Source: Runella defluvii
Lineage (GTDB): Bacteria; Bacteroidota; Bacteroidia; Cytophagales; Spirosomataceae
Assembly (NCBI RefSeq): GCF_014195535.1
Contig: NZ_JACIBY010000004.1
Location: 471,945-535,944, forward strand
DNA: 64,000 bases
Direction: 5' to 3'
Position 1 is the first letter of the stretch. The number at the start of each line of letters is the position of its first letter. The position numbers and the translations under genes are program-made. Under the pieces are notes generated by a model that was not told the origin of the DNA, made no database searches, and saw only the letters and a list, made by a program, of their open reading frames with translations. Shown here piece by piece: positions 25,082 through 32,533 of this stretch.

Positions 25082-26464
25082 ATGTCTTCCAAAAATACCA
25101 TCACCACCTCGCTGTTCGATTTATTTAAAGTGGGCCCTGGGCCATCGAGCTCACACACCATTGGCCCAATGAAAGCGGCGTATCGTTTTTTACAAGACCT
25201 CGCCTCGCTGCCCACTGAAATAGCGATGCGTGCTACCACGCTCGAAATCCATTTGTACGGCTCCCTAAGCGCCACGGGTAAAGGCCACGGCACCGACCGA
25301 GCCATTGTAGGCGGGCTTTTGGGCTGGCAACCGCATACCTGCGACCCAAAGAACCTGAGCGGTCTGATGAAAAATGAAGCCGAACAGTACTACGTCACTT
25401 TTCAGGGAGTGGAAGTGCCCATTTCGGGACAGAGCATCATTTATCATAAAGGTAAAGCCAACTTTCCGCACCCAAATACGATGATTTTGCGGTTGTGTAA
25501 CGCCCAAGGAGAGGTGTTGCTGGAAGGAGAGTATTACTCGGTAGGAGGGGGATTTATCCAACAAAAAGGGCAATTGCCCGAAGGAACCTCACAAGGCGAA
25601 CCCAAGTACCCCTACAGTACGATGGACGAATTAAAAAAACATTTGAAAACACACCAACTGACGCTGGCGCAGTTGATGATTCAAAACGAGCAAGCCATTA
25701 CGGGAGTACCAGAAAAAGAAATAGTACGAAAAATTGACCAGATTTTAGAGTTTATGCACAAGGCTGTCAAGCGGGGAATTCGGGCCAAAGGGCTGTTGCC
25801 TGGCAGTATTCGCTTGCAGCGGAAAGCAGCTTTATTGTACGAAAAAGCCAAACTCCATGCCGCTACAACCGATAGCTTTTTGATGTTTTTAAACGCCTAT
25901 TGTTTGGCAGCTTCGGAAGAAAACGCCGCTGGAAGTATTGTCGTGACGGCGCCGACTTCGGGGGCGTCTGGGGTATTTCCAGGGTTGACGTATTTGATGA
26001 AGAACCATTTTCATTACTCGCCTCAAAAAATGCGAGAAGGAATGCTGGCGGCGGCGGCTATTGGTTTTTTGGTTAAACACAATGCCAGTATTTCGGGAGC
26101 AGAAATGGGGTGTATGGGAGAAATCGGGACGGCATCGGCCATGGGAGCGGCGATGTTGATGTATGCGTATGGCGGAACGATGGGCCAAGTAGAAGCAGCG
26201 GCGGAGATTGGCATCGAGCACCACCTCGGAATGACTTGTGACCCCATTGGTGGTTATGTCCAAATCCCGTGTATTGAGCGCAACGCCATGGGGGCTGCCA
26301 AAGCCTACAATGCCTATTTATTGGCCATGACGATTGACCCCGAAATGCAGAAAATTTCGTTTGATAGTGTCATTAAAGTCATGCGTGCCACGGGGCGTGA
26401 TATGTCCAAAAAATACAAAGAGACTTCAGAAGCGGGCTTGGCCCTGAGTATGACGGAGTGTTAA
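25082..26464 (+). CDS. sdaA: L-serine ammonia-lyase (iron-sulfur dependent, single chain)
   Basis: Cytoplasmic enzyme that converts L-serine to pyruvate and ammonia. It is the single-chain form of 460 residues: beta domain first (FDLFKVGPGPSSSHTIGPMK, YGSLSATGKGHGTDRAIVGG) and alpha domain second. The [4Fe-4S] ligands are likely among the Cys in AEMGCMGEIGTASAMGAAM, MTCDPIGGYVQIPCIERNA and the preceding NAYCLAASEENAAG. A candidate TATTTTTG promoter box lies at 25039-25046. The convergent downstream gene is separated by a repeat block. Confidence 0.95.
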   Translation: MSSKNTITTSLFDLFKVGPGPSSSHTIGPMKAAYRFLQDLASLPTEIAMRATTLEIHLYGSLSATGKGHGTDRAIVGGLLGWQPHTCDPKNLSGLMKNEAEQYYVTFQGVEVPISGQSIIYHKGKANFPHPNTMILRLCNAQGEVLLEGEYYSVGGGFIQQKGQLPEGTSQGEPKYPYSTMDELKKHLKTHQLTLAQLMIQNEQAITGVPEKEIVRKIDQILEFMHKAVKRGIRAKGLLPGSIRLQRKAALLYEKAKLHAATTDSFLMFLNAYCLAASEENAAGSIVVTAPTSGASGVFPGLTYLMKNHFHYSPQKMREGMLAAAAIGFLVKHNASISGAEMGCMGEIGTASAMGAAMLMYAYGGTMGQVEAAAEIGIEHHLGMTCDPIGGYVQIPCIERNAMGAAKAYNAYLLAMTIDPEMQKISFDSVIKVMRATGRDMSKKYKETSEAGLALSMTEC

Positions 26465-26465
26465 T

Positions 26466-26664
26466 GTGAGTCAGGTTCTTACGCCGTGAGTCAGGTTGCT
26501 TACGCCGTGAGTCAGGTTGCTCACAACCTGACGTTTCTGCGAAAGAGGACTAGTACTGAGGTTGTGAGCAACCTTAGGCACATGGTGGTCAGGTTGCTTA
26601 CAACCTGACGCTGCTGCGAATGAGGACGAGTACTGAGATGATGAGCAACCTCAGGCACGTGGTG
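26466..26664. repeat. Tandem repeats between convergent genes (21-bp and 77-bp units)
   Basis: First come short units of GTGAGTCAGGTTGCTTACGCC (26466-26511, the first one slightly shorter). Then two imperfect 77-bp units (about 26512-26588 and 26589-26664) each run TCAGGTTGCT.ACAACCTGACG, CTGCGAA.GAGGAC, AGTACTGAG, TGAGCAACCT and AGGCAC. Each unit contains the inverted repeat CAGGTTGC..ACAACCTG. No coding potential; it may serve as a bidirectional transcription stop. Confidence 0.75.
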
Positions 26665-26680
26665 AGGCACGCCGTGCGTT

Positions 26681-28111
26681 TTATTTCGAGAGATTAGAAG
26701 ATTTGCGCTGATAAATTCCCTTCCATTGGGTGGGTTGGTACAACTCGCCCAACTCAGGAAGGCGTTTGAATAAAACGGGCAATAGTTTTTCTTTGTCGAT
26801 GACGTAGGTGGGTGGGTCGGCTTGGAAATTATCAAAAATGCTAATAACGCTTTCGTAACTGTCTAAGTTATCAAAATCGTAGCGGGCAAGCTCCCAGTTG
26901 AGGTACGCCGTTGCGGGAAAATTGTCTTTGTATTCACCTTCATCTTCACCAATCACCAAAATCTTTTGCTGACGAATTTGTTCAGGCAACAATGACGGCT
27001 GAATTTTTAGATTTTCCAAACGCGTAGATTCGTTGATACTGAATGCGTTATCAAGGAATGTTGACTGATAGCGAAAGAAAAATAGGATGACAAAAAGACT
27101 AAAAAAAAGAACCTCTGCCATCCAGCGACGTTTCATCAGCATAAAAAAGTTGACCGAAAACATGACCAACGGCGGTATAAACACACAAAACTGCATCGGA
27201 GCGATAAACGGCATCAAGCCAATCGAAATCACGGCAGTGATGGTCCACAACATCATGATTTGGTGAATACGCGTCTGATAGTTGATGAACCGAGGATAGC
27301 TTAATGTTTGAAAAAAGCCCAAGCCAGCTATCAAAAACACGCCTCCCAACACGCCAAGTACACCAATAAAATCGTTGAAATTATAACGCCGTGTCCGAAA
27401 AGCTGAGGTAAGCAGATTCTGACTTAAATCATCCAGTGCATTACGGAAAAAGTAGAAGAGCAATAGGAGTGCTAAAGGAAAAATATACCCAAAAAATGCC
27501 AACGTATGCCGACGAAAAGTAGCGCCCGTGTACAAAAGCATGGAAGCAAATGTCCAAAGGGCAAAAAGCCCCATAGGCAAATAAAATAGGGTAGCGACAC
27601 TCAGGTAAAAGCCCATTTCAAAAACCTCGTCGGTTACCCCTTCGCGCTGCATTTGACGAATGAGTGTGCCGAAAGCCAGCAAAATGAAGGTCGTACCCAT
27701 CAGGGCAGGCGACAATGTACTACAATCGAAAGAGACGTTTAAAAATAAAATGTAAAGAACGCCTGGGACGTAGTTGCGTTCGGTAAAAAGCTGCCGTTCG
27801 CTGGAAATGTAATTGAAGTAGATGGCCTGAAAAAGAATGAGGATATTGGCAACCGTTCGATGTGCCAAAGGAGAGCGGCCAAAGAGCTCATCCATTCCCC
27901 AATAAACGGCTGCCGACAACGGACTCAAATTGTCCCACACATCGCGATAAAGCATAAATCCTTGTGACATTTTTTCGCCGACAAGCATCCATTGGAGTTC
28001 TGGAATCAGCAAATCGGGCGAACTGATGTACAAAGGCACTTGTAGTATCATCAACACAACGATGAAACTCAAGATTTGATAAGGAGCATTAACGCGGAAG
28101 AAACTTAACAT
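26681..28111 (-). CDS. DUF6427-like multi-pass membrane protein
   Basis: A 476-residue integral membrane protein starting MLSFFRVNAPYQILSFIVVL, with about 12 predicted transmembrane helices (for example VPGVLYILFLNVSF and LLTLLFYFF-type stretches) and a short soluble C-terminus. It resembles a Bacteroidota-specific family linked in some species to surface or glycan functions; no activity is assigned. The ATG at 28111 was chosen: the longer frame from 28135 begins inside the inverted repeat at 28116-28187 and adds only repeat-encoded residues (MDYRPSTP). It is downstream of guaA on the same strand. Confidence 0.72.
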   Translation of the reverse strand: MLSFFRVNAPYQILSFIVVLMILQVPLYISSPDLLIPELQWMLVGEKMSQGFMLYRDVWDNLSPLSAAVYWGMDELFGRSPLAHRTVANILILFQAIYFNYISSERQLFTERNYVPGVLYILFLNVSFDCSTLSPALMGTTFILLAFGTLIRQMQREGVTDEVFEMGFYLSVATLFYLPMGLFALWTFASMLLYTGATFRRHTLAFFGYIFPLALLLLFYFFRNALDDLSQNLLTSAFRTRRYNFNDFIGVLGVLGGVFLIAGLGFFQTLSYPRFINYQTRIHQIMMLWTITAVISIGLMPFIAPMQFCVFIPPLVMFSVNFFMLMKRRWMAEVLFFSLFVILFFFRYQSTFLDNAFSINESTRLENLKIQPSLLPEQIRQQKILVIGEDEGEYKDNFPATAYLNWELARYDFDNLDSYESVISIFDNFQADPPTYVIDKEKLLPVLFKRLPELGELYQPTQWKGIYQRKSSNLSK

Positions 28112-28115
28112 TGGA

Positions 28116-28187
28116 GTCGATGGTCGATAGTCCACAGTCTATAGTCAATCCTCTACGGTTTAAAACCATGGACTATCGACCATCGAC
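28116..28187. repeat. 19-bp perfect inverted repeat between guaA and the membrane protein gene
   Basis: GTCGATGGTCGATAGTCCA (28116-28134) pairs exactly with 28169-28187, with a 34-nt loop. The arms are themselves built from ATCGACC-like units, and further partial copies flank them. There is no T tract. It could limit read-through or protect the guaA mRNA end. Confidence 0.8.
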
Positions 28188-28202
28188 CGTGGACTTCATA
28201 CT

Positions 28203-29729
28203 TTATTCCCACTCAATCGTTGCGGGTGGTTTTGACGAAATATCGTAAACAACGCGGTTAACGCCTTTGACACGATTGATGATTTCGTTGGAAATATCGG
28301 CCAAGAAATCGTACGGCAAATGTGCCCAGTCGGCGGTCATGCCATCGACTGACGTAACGGCCCGCAGCGCTACCACGCGCTCGTAGGTACGTTCGTCGCC
28401 CATAACACCCACGCTTTGTACGGGTAGGAGCATGGCGCCTGCTTGCCAAACTTGGTCATAAAGGCCGCGCGTTTTGAGACCATTGATAAAGATGGCATCG
28501 ACTTCTTGCAAAATGGCTACTTTTTCGGGAGTAATATCCCCCAAAATACGAATCGCAAGCCCTGGGCCAGGGAATGGGTGGCGCTTGAGAATATTGTCGG
28601 AAATTCCAAGGGCACGCCCAACGTTACGAACTTCGTCTTTGAAGAGCGTATTGAGCGGTTCCACGATTTTAAGTTTCATAAAATCGGGCAAACCACCCAC
28701 GTTGTGGTGCGACTTGATGGTCGCCGAAGGGCCTTTGACCGAAACCGACTCAATGACGTCGGGATAAATCGTTCCTTGACCAAGCCATTTTACATCTTCG
28801 ATGAGGTGGGCTTCTTGGTCAAAAATATCAATGAATGCTTTTCCAATCGCTTTACGCTTGGCTTCTGGGTCGGTCAAACCTTCTAATAGGCCGTAAAAAT
28901 GGTCTTTCGAGTTAACCCCCTTGATGTTGAGGCCCATGTCTTGGTACGAGTGCAATACACTTTCAAACTCGTCTTTACGCAAAAGTCCGTTGTCAACAAA
29001 AATACAGTAGAGGTTTTTGCCAATGGCATGGTGAACCAACGACGCTGCCACCGTAGAGTCAACCCCGCCCGACAAAGCCATCACCACTTTATCGTCGCCA
29101 AGTTTTTCTTTTAGGTCACGGATGGTGCTTTCCACAAACGACTCCGACGTCCAGTTTTGCGTACATCCGCAGATGTCCACCACGAAGTTTTTCAAAATCG
29201 TTTTGCCTTCCGTAGAGTGCGTTACTTCTGGGTGAAACTGAATGCCGTAGGTTTGTTCGCCCGTCAATTTGAACGCGGCTACTTTTACCGAATCGGTGGA
29301 GCCAATCAATTCAAAATTATCAGGGATTTTGGTGATGGTGTCCCCGTGCGACATCCAAACTTGGGTAGTCGGTGATACCGAATCCAACAAAAGCGAGTGT
29401 TCGGGATGGTTGAGAATGGCACGGCCGTATTCGCGGTGCTTAGAGGCATTTACTTCACCTCCAAGGGTATGCGCCATGAGCTGGGCACCGTAGCAAACGC
29501 CCAACAACGGGAGTTTATTCCGAAATAAATCCAAGTCAACGCGTGGCGAATCGACGTCGCGCACGGAGCAAGGACTACCAGAAAGAATGACTCCCTTGAT
29601 AGCAGGCGTAATTTCGGGAATTTTGTTGAAGGGGTGAATTTCACAGTAAATGTTTAGTTCGCGGACGCGTCGAGCGATGAGTTGGGTATATTGCGAACCA
29701 AAATCAAGAATTAGGATTTGTTCGGTCAT
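28203..29729 (-). CDS. guaA: GMP synthase (glutamine-hydrolysing)
   Basis: Last step of guanine nucleotide synthesis: XMP + Gln + ATP to GMP. Residues about 1-190 are the class I amidotransferase domain: [20 protein letters not shown], nucleophile Cys in [17 protein letters not shown], and His/Glu in [11 protein letters not shown]. The ATP pyrophosphatase domain has the PP-loop [20 protein letters not shown]. The C-terminal dimerisation domain ends [18 protein letters not shown], the standard end for this enzyme. The ATG at 29729 (MTEQILIL) gives the normal 508-residue length; the longer frame from 29750 adds seven unlikely residues. Confidence 0.97.
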   Translation of the reverse strand: MTEQILILDFGSQYTQLIARRVRELNIYCEIHPFNKIPEITPAIKGVILSGSPCSVRDVDSPRVDLDLFRNKLPLLGVCYGAQLMAHTLGGEVNASKHREYGRAILNHPEHSLLLDSVSPTTQVWMSHGDTITKIPDNFELIGSTDSVKVAAFKLTGEQTYGIQFHPEVTHSTEGKTILKNFVVDICGCTQNWTSESFVESTIRDLKEKLGDDKVVMALSGGVDSTVAASLVHHAIGKNLYCIFVDNGLLRKDEFESVLHSYQDMGLNIKGVNSKDHFYGLLEGLTDPEAKRKAIGKAFIDIFDQEAHLIEDVKWLGQGTIYPDVIESVSVKGPSATIKSHHNVGGLPDFMKLKIVEPLNTLFKDEVRNVGRALGISDNILKRHPFPGPGLAIRILGDITPEKVAILQEVDAIFINGLKTRGLYDQVWQAGAMLLPVQSVGVMGDERTYERVVALRAVTSVDGMTADWAHLPYDFLADISNEIINRVKGVNRVVYDISSKPPATIEWE

Positions 29730-29747
29730 AGACGTATTTCTAAGGTG

Positions 29748-29755
29748 CAAAGGTA
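29748..29755 (-). promoter_or_regulatory. Promoter -7 box for guaA
   Basis: TACCTTTG on the minus strand, 18 bp before the guaA start, fits the TAnnTTTG consensus. A good TTTG -33 partner is not clear. A divergent promoter for the small membrane protein lies about 70 bp away. Confidence 0.6.
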
Positions 29756-29826
29756 CAAAACCCTTCTGAAATACCGTATTCGTTGCGAAAAAACGTTTGA
29801 GTTGAAAAATAAAATATAAAAAGTAC

Positions 29827-29858
29827 TTTGAAAAACAAAGTTAATTAATTTACCTTTG
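29827..29858 (+). promoter_or_regulatory. Consensus Bacteroidota promoter
   Basis: TTTG (29827-29830), a 20-bp spacer, and TACCTTTG (29851-29858) match the sigma-ABfr type promoter, 27 bp before the ATG at 29886. Confidence 0.8.
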
Positions 29859-29885
29859 TTCATCAACCACAAAACAACAACAGCC

Positions 29886-30092
29886 ATGAAAAAGAACATA
29901 GTCAAAATCATCGGATTTGCCCTTGGATTAGTAGGTTTCCTTTTGGCATTCAAAGTATTTGTACTTCCCACCATCCCACCCAACGACGAAATAGCGCCAG
30001 GGATGGTGTTAATTGCTGCCATTTTAAACGGGTTTTTGTTTGCATTTATCGGGTCGCTTATCCAGAAGTATTTAAGGCATAAAAATGTTTAA
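29886..30092 (+). CDS. Small two-helix membrane protein
   Basis: A 68-residue protein with two hydrophobic helices (IVKIIGFALGLVGFLLAFKVFV and GMVLIAAILNGFLFAFIGSLI) joined by a Pro-rich turn (PTIPPNDEIAPG). A strong consensus promoter lies just upstream, which supports it as a real gene. It is divergent from guaA. No family recognised. Confidence 0.65.
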   Translation: MKKNIVKIIGFALGLVGFLLAFKVFVLPTIPPNDEIAPGMVLIAAILNGFLFAFIGSLIQKYLRHKNV

Positions 30093-30155
30093 TACATTAT
30101 CAGTCAATCAATACGGTTAACTGATAACGATTAACAGATAACAAAGCCAAAGTGC

Positions 30156-30911
30156 TTAACTTCGACTTAGGCCGTGAAATTGCTCTATCAACCAATCCCG
30201 CTTTTGTTTGGTAACAGGCACTTGCGCCCCATCGGACATCAGCAAGTAGCCGCCCTCTTGTTTGACAATTTTCTTTAAAAACTGAGGGTTAATCAGGTGC
30301 GACTGGTGTACCCGCACAAAGCCATTGGGGTCGAGGGCCTGTTCTACTTCTTTGAGCGTGCGGCAAATCATTACTTTTTGGCCATCGTTCATGTAAAAAT
30401 GCGTGTAACTGGCGTCGGCCATGCAGCGAACGATGTTGACAATCTCAATGATTTCGTGCCCTTCGTTGGTTGGTAGGGCTATTTTTTGCGGTGCTTGTTT
30501 GGGCGATGAATGTTCGTGAAAAAGTTGAATTTGAGGGGTTTGTAGTTGCTTGATGCGTTTCTGTTGCCACCGTCCAAGGGCTTCGCGGAGGTCATGTTCT
30601 TCAATGGGTTTTAGCAAATAACTCAAAGCACTCACGCGAAAAGCCCGAATGGCGTATTGGTCATAGGCCGTCGTAAAAATGACATCAAAGTGAAAATCAG
30701 CAAATTGTGCGAGCAAGTCGAAGCCGTTGAGGCGGGGCATTTCAATGTCTAAAAAAAGCACATCAAACGGCGTCATTCGGATAAATTCCACGGCCGCTTC
30801 GGGCTGGTTAAATTTGGCAACGACTTGCACACCCATGTTGAGTCGTTTGAGCTTGAGCTCCAACAACTCCGTGGCGGGTTTTTCGTCGTCAATGAGAATA
30901 GCGCGTATCAT
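30156..30911 (-). CDS. LytTR family response regulator
   Basis: A 251-residue regulator. Receiver domain: AILIDDEKPATELLELKL, phospho-acceptor Asp in DVLFLDIEMPRLNGF, VIFTTAYDQYAIRAF and LLKPIE. The LytTR DNA-binding domain runs IVRCMADASYTHFYMNDG, FVRVHQSHLINPQFLKKI. Its ATG overlaps the stop of the upstream ATPase gene (ATGA), so translation is coupled to that gene. The likely partner is the LytS-type kinase at 32534-34501, on the far side of the ATPase gene. Confidence 0.93.
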   Translation of the reverse strand: MIRAILIDDEKPATELLELKLKRLNMGVQVVAKFNQPEAAVEFIRMTPFDVLFLDIEMPRLNGFDLLAQFADFHFDVIFTTAYDQYAIRAFRVSALSYLLKPIEEHDLREALGRWQQKRIKQLQTPQIQLFHEHSSPKQAPQKIALPTNEGHEIIEIVNIVRCMADASYTHFYMNDGQKVMICRTLKEVEQALDPNGFVRVHQSHLINPQFLKKIVKQEGGYLLMSDGAQVPVTKQKRDWLIEQFHGLSRS

Positions 30912-32239
30912 GTTTGAGGGACTTGAGTGTGCATTGCATTTTTGACCGCATAGAGCGGAAAAACCATGATAGAAGGGAGGCTGGAAAAGTTTTCGAGCGA
31001 AAACCGAATACCATAGCGACTTTGTTTTTCTTTCAGGAAAATATACATGCTTTGCATACTTCCTCGTGAGCCAGCCTTCACTTCGACAGGAATGATGTCG
31101 CTGTGTTTTTGTACTACAAAATCTATCTCGGCTTGGCTACTTTTGGCATCTCTGTGCCAATAATAGAGCTGTACTTGCTGGTAAGGTGATTGGCTTTTAA
31201 TGAGTTCGAGTGCGACGTGTTGTTCGGCAATGGCCCCTTTATTAATGACTTCCAACGTATCTTCAAGCAACAAATCCCCGATGGATAGGCCCAAAATACG
31301 TTGCATTATACCTGTATCGAAAAGCATCCATTTGCGTTTTTTGGAGTTGATTTCAGCACCGATGGGAAGTCCGTTTGCGGCGGAGTGGGTAACAGAGTGC
31401 GCCAATCCTGCCCTTTGAAGTAGGTCGAGCGCCTCTTTAATTTGAACATTCGTGAGGGTGGCTTGTGGATATGAATAGGTAAATTGTGCACCTGTTTGTC
31501 GAACAACGGCGTTGAAAACTTCTCGAATTCGTGCAACAGGGACGCGATTTTTGTATTTGGCAAAATCACTTTCAAACGATACTATCAAGTCATCTATTAC
31601 CCGTTGTGTTTCAAGAATATCGTTGTTTTGGGCGTAATTTCGTACAACTTCGGGCATTCCGCCTACCACCAAAAAGCGCTTAAAATAGTATTTAAGCTTG
31701 TCGTGTAAAAGGTCGGGGAGTGGCTTTTCAGGCGATGCGTTGCGGAGTGTTTTTAGTAAAATTTGTTCATTAAATGCACCCAAAAATTCTTCAAAATCAA
31801 GTGGGTACATAAAAAGTGAACGGATGCGCCCTACCCCAAATGAGGGAATTTCAGATAGCACAAACTCCAATAATGACCCTGCGGCGATTACATGTAAGTC
31901 AGGCGCTTTTTCGTAAAAATACCGTAATGACGAAATAGCAGGAATACAGGTTTGAATTTCGTCTAAGAACAACAGTGTTTTACCTGGTACAAGTGGCGTA
32001 TTTGTCGCTGCTTGTATTAATTCAATAATTTCATCAATGCCAAGGTTTTGTTCAAAAATACCCTTGTAACGCGGGTTTTCATCAAAATTAAGTTCAATAA
32101 AAAAGTCAAATTTTTGCGCACATTGTCGTACTGCCGCCGATTTTCCAACCTGTCGCGCGCCGCGTAAAAGTAATGGCTTTCGTAGTTTCGCTACTCGCCA
32201 ATTTTCAAGTTCAGAATCTATGTTACGGGGAATGTACAT
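30908..32239 (-). CDS. AAA ATPase with DUF4143-type C-terminus
   Basis: A 443-residue protein. Walker A is LLRGARQVGKSAAVRQCAQK and Walker B is LLFLDEIQTCIPAISSLRYF; sensor region HVIAAGSLLEF. The C-terminal part (IDFVVQKHSDIIPVEVKAGS) resembles the nuclease-like fold of DUF4143 proteins, with the D..EVK pattern. These ATPases are abundant in Bacteroidota and archaea, and their role is not settled. Here it lies between a sensor kinase and its response regulator and overlaps the latter by 4 bp. Four 33-bp repeats lie directly upstream, a likely site of autoregulation. Confidence 0.88.
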   Translation of the reverse strand: MYIPRNIDSELENWRVAKLRKPLLLRGARQVGKSAAVRQCAQKFDFFIELNFDENPRYKGIFEQNLGIDEIIELIQAATNTPLVPGKTLLFLDEIQTCIPAISSLRYFYEKAPDLHVIAAGSLLEFVLSEIPSFGVGRIRSLFMYPLDFEEFLGAFNEQILLKTLRNASPEKPLPDLLHDKLKYYFKRFLVVGGMPEVVRNYAQNNDILETQRVIDDLIVSFESDFAKYKNRVPVARIREVFNAVVRQTGAQFTYSYPQATLTNVQIKEALDLLQRAGLAHSVTHSAANGLPIGAEINSKKRKWMLFDTGIMQRILGLSIGDLLLEDTLEVINKGAIAEQHVALELIKSQSPYQQVQLYYWHRDAKSSQAEIDFVVQKHSDIIPVEVKAGSRGSMQSMYIFLKEKQSRYGIRFSLENFSSLPSIMVFPLYAVKNAMHTQVPQT

Positions 32240-32245
32240 TTGTTA

Positions 32246-32377
32246 TTTGATAAAATTACAAATCAAATATTGGTAGTTTTTGGTAAAATTGCAAATCGAA
32301 CAAGTGGCTTATTTGATAAAATTACAAACCAAATGATTGTGGGTTATGATAAAATCGGGCTCTATGTGAAATTTGTG
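32246..32377. repeat. Four 33-bp tandem repeats upstream of the ATPase gene
   Basis: Units start at 32246, 32279, 32312 and 32345 at an exact 33-bp period. Core TTTGATAAAATTACAAA in units 1 and 3, TTTGGTAAAATTGCAAA in unit 2, and a decayed TATGATAAAATC in unit 4. The core has ATTTG/CAAAT arms. They lie immediately before the start codon at 32239 on the minus strand. The spacing is near three helical turns, as expected for cooperative binding on one face of the DNA. Confidence 0.85.
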
Positions 32378-32486
32378 GGACTCTAACCCACCCCGTCGCT
32401 ACGCGACACCCCTCCCAGGAGGGGATTTGAGTATTATTCTCCTCTTGGGAGGGGTGCGGCTTCAGCCGCGGGGTGGGTTAGTCCCA
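32376..32486. repeat. Long REP-like palindrome
   Basis: A roughly 110-bp inverted repeat. The outer arms are TGGGACTCTAACCCACCCC and GGGGTGGGTTAGTCCCA (one bulge). Inner hairpins are GTCGCTACGCGAC, CCCCTCCCAGGAGGGG and GCGGCTTCAGCCGC. It separates the kinase gene from the ATPase repeats. Similar GC-rich palindromes are often dispersed in Bacteroidota genomes. Confidence 0.85.
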
Positions 32487-32533
32487 GACAAATCATACAG
32501 AACCCAAAATCTGCTGTTGTGCCTCGGATTTGA

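Noticed and set aside
26466-26664. Repeat block considered as CRISPR
   Set aside because: Units differ in length, overlap and contain no unique spacers.
28443-28886. Plus-strand ORF inside guaA
   Set aside because: Antisense frame of a well conserved housekeeping gene.
32246-32377. 33-bp repeats considered as a CRISPR array
   Set aside because: Units are contiguous with related spacers, only four copies, degenerate at one end, and there are no cas genes.
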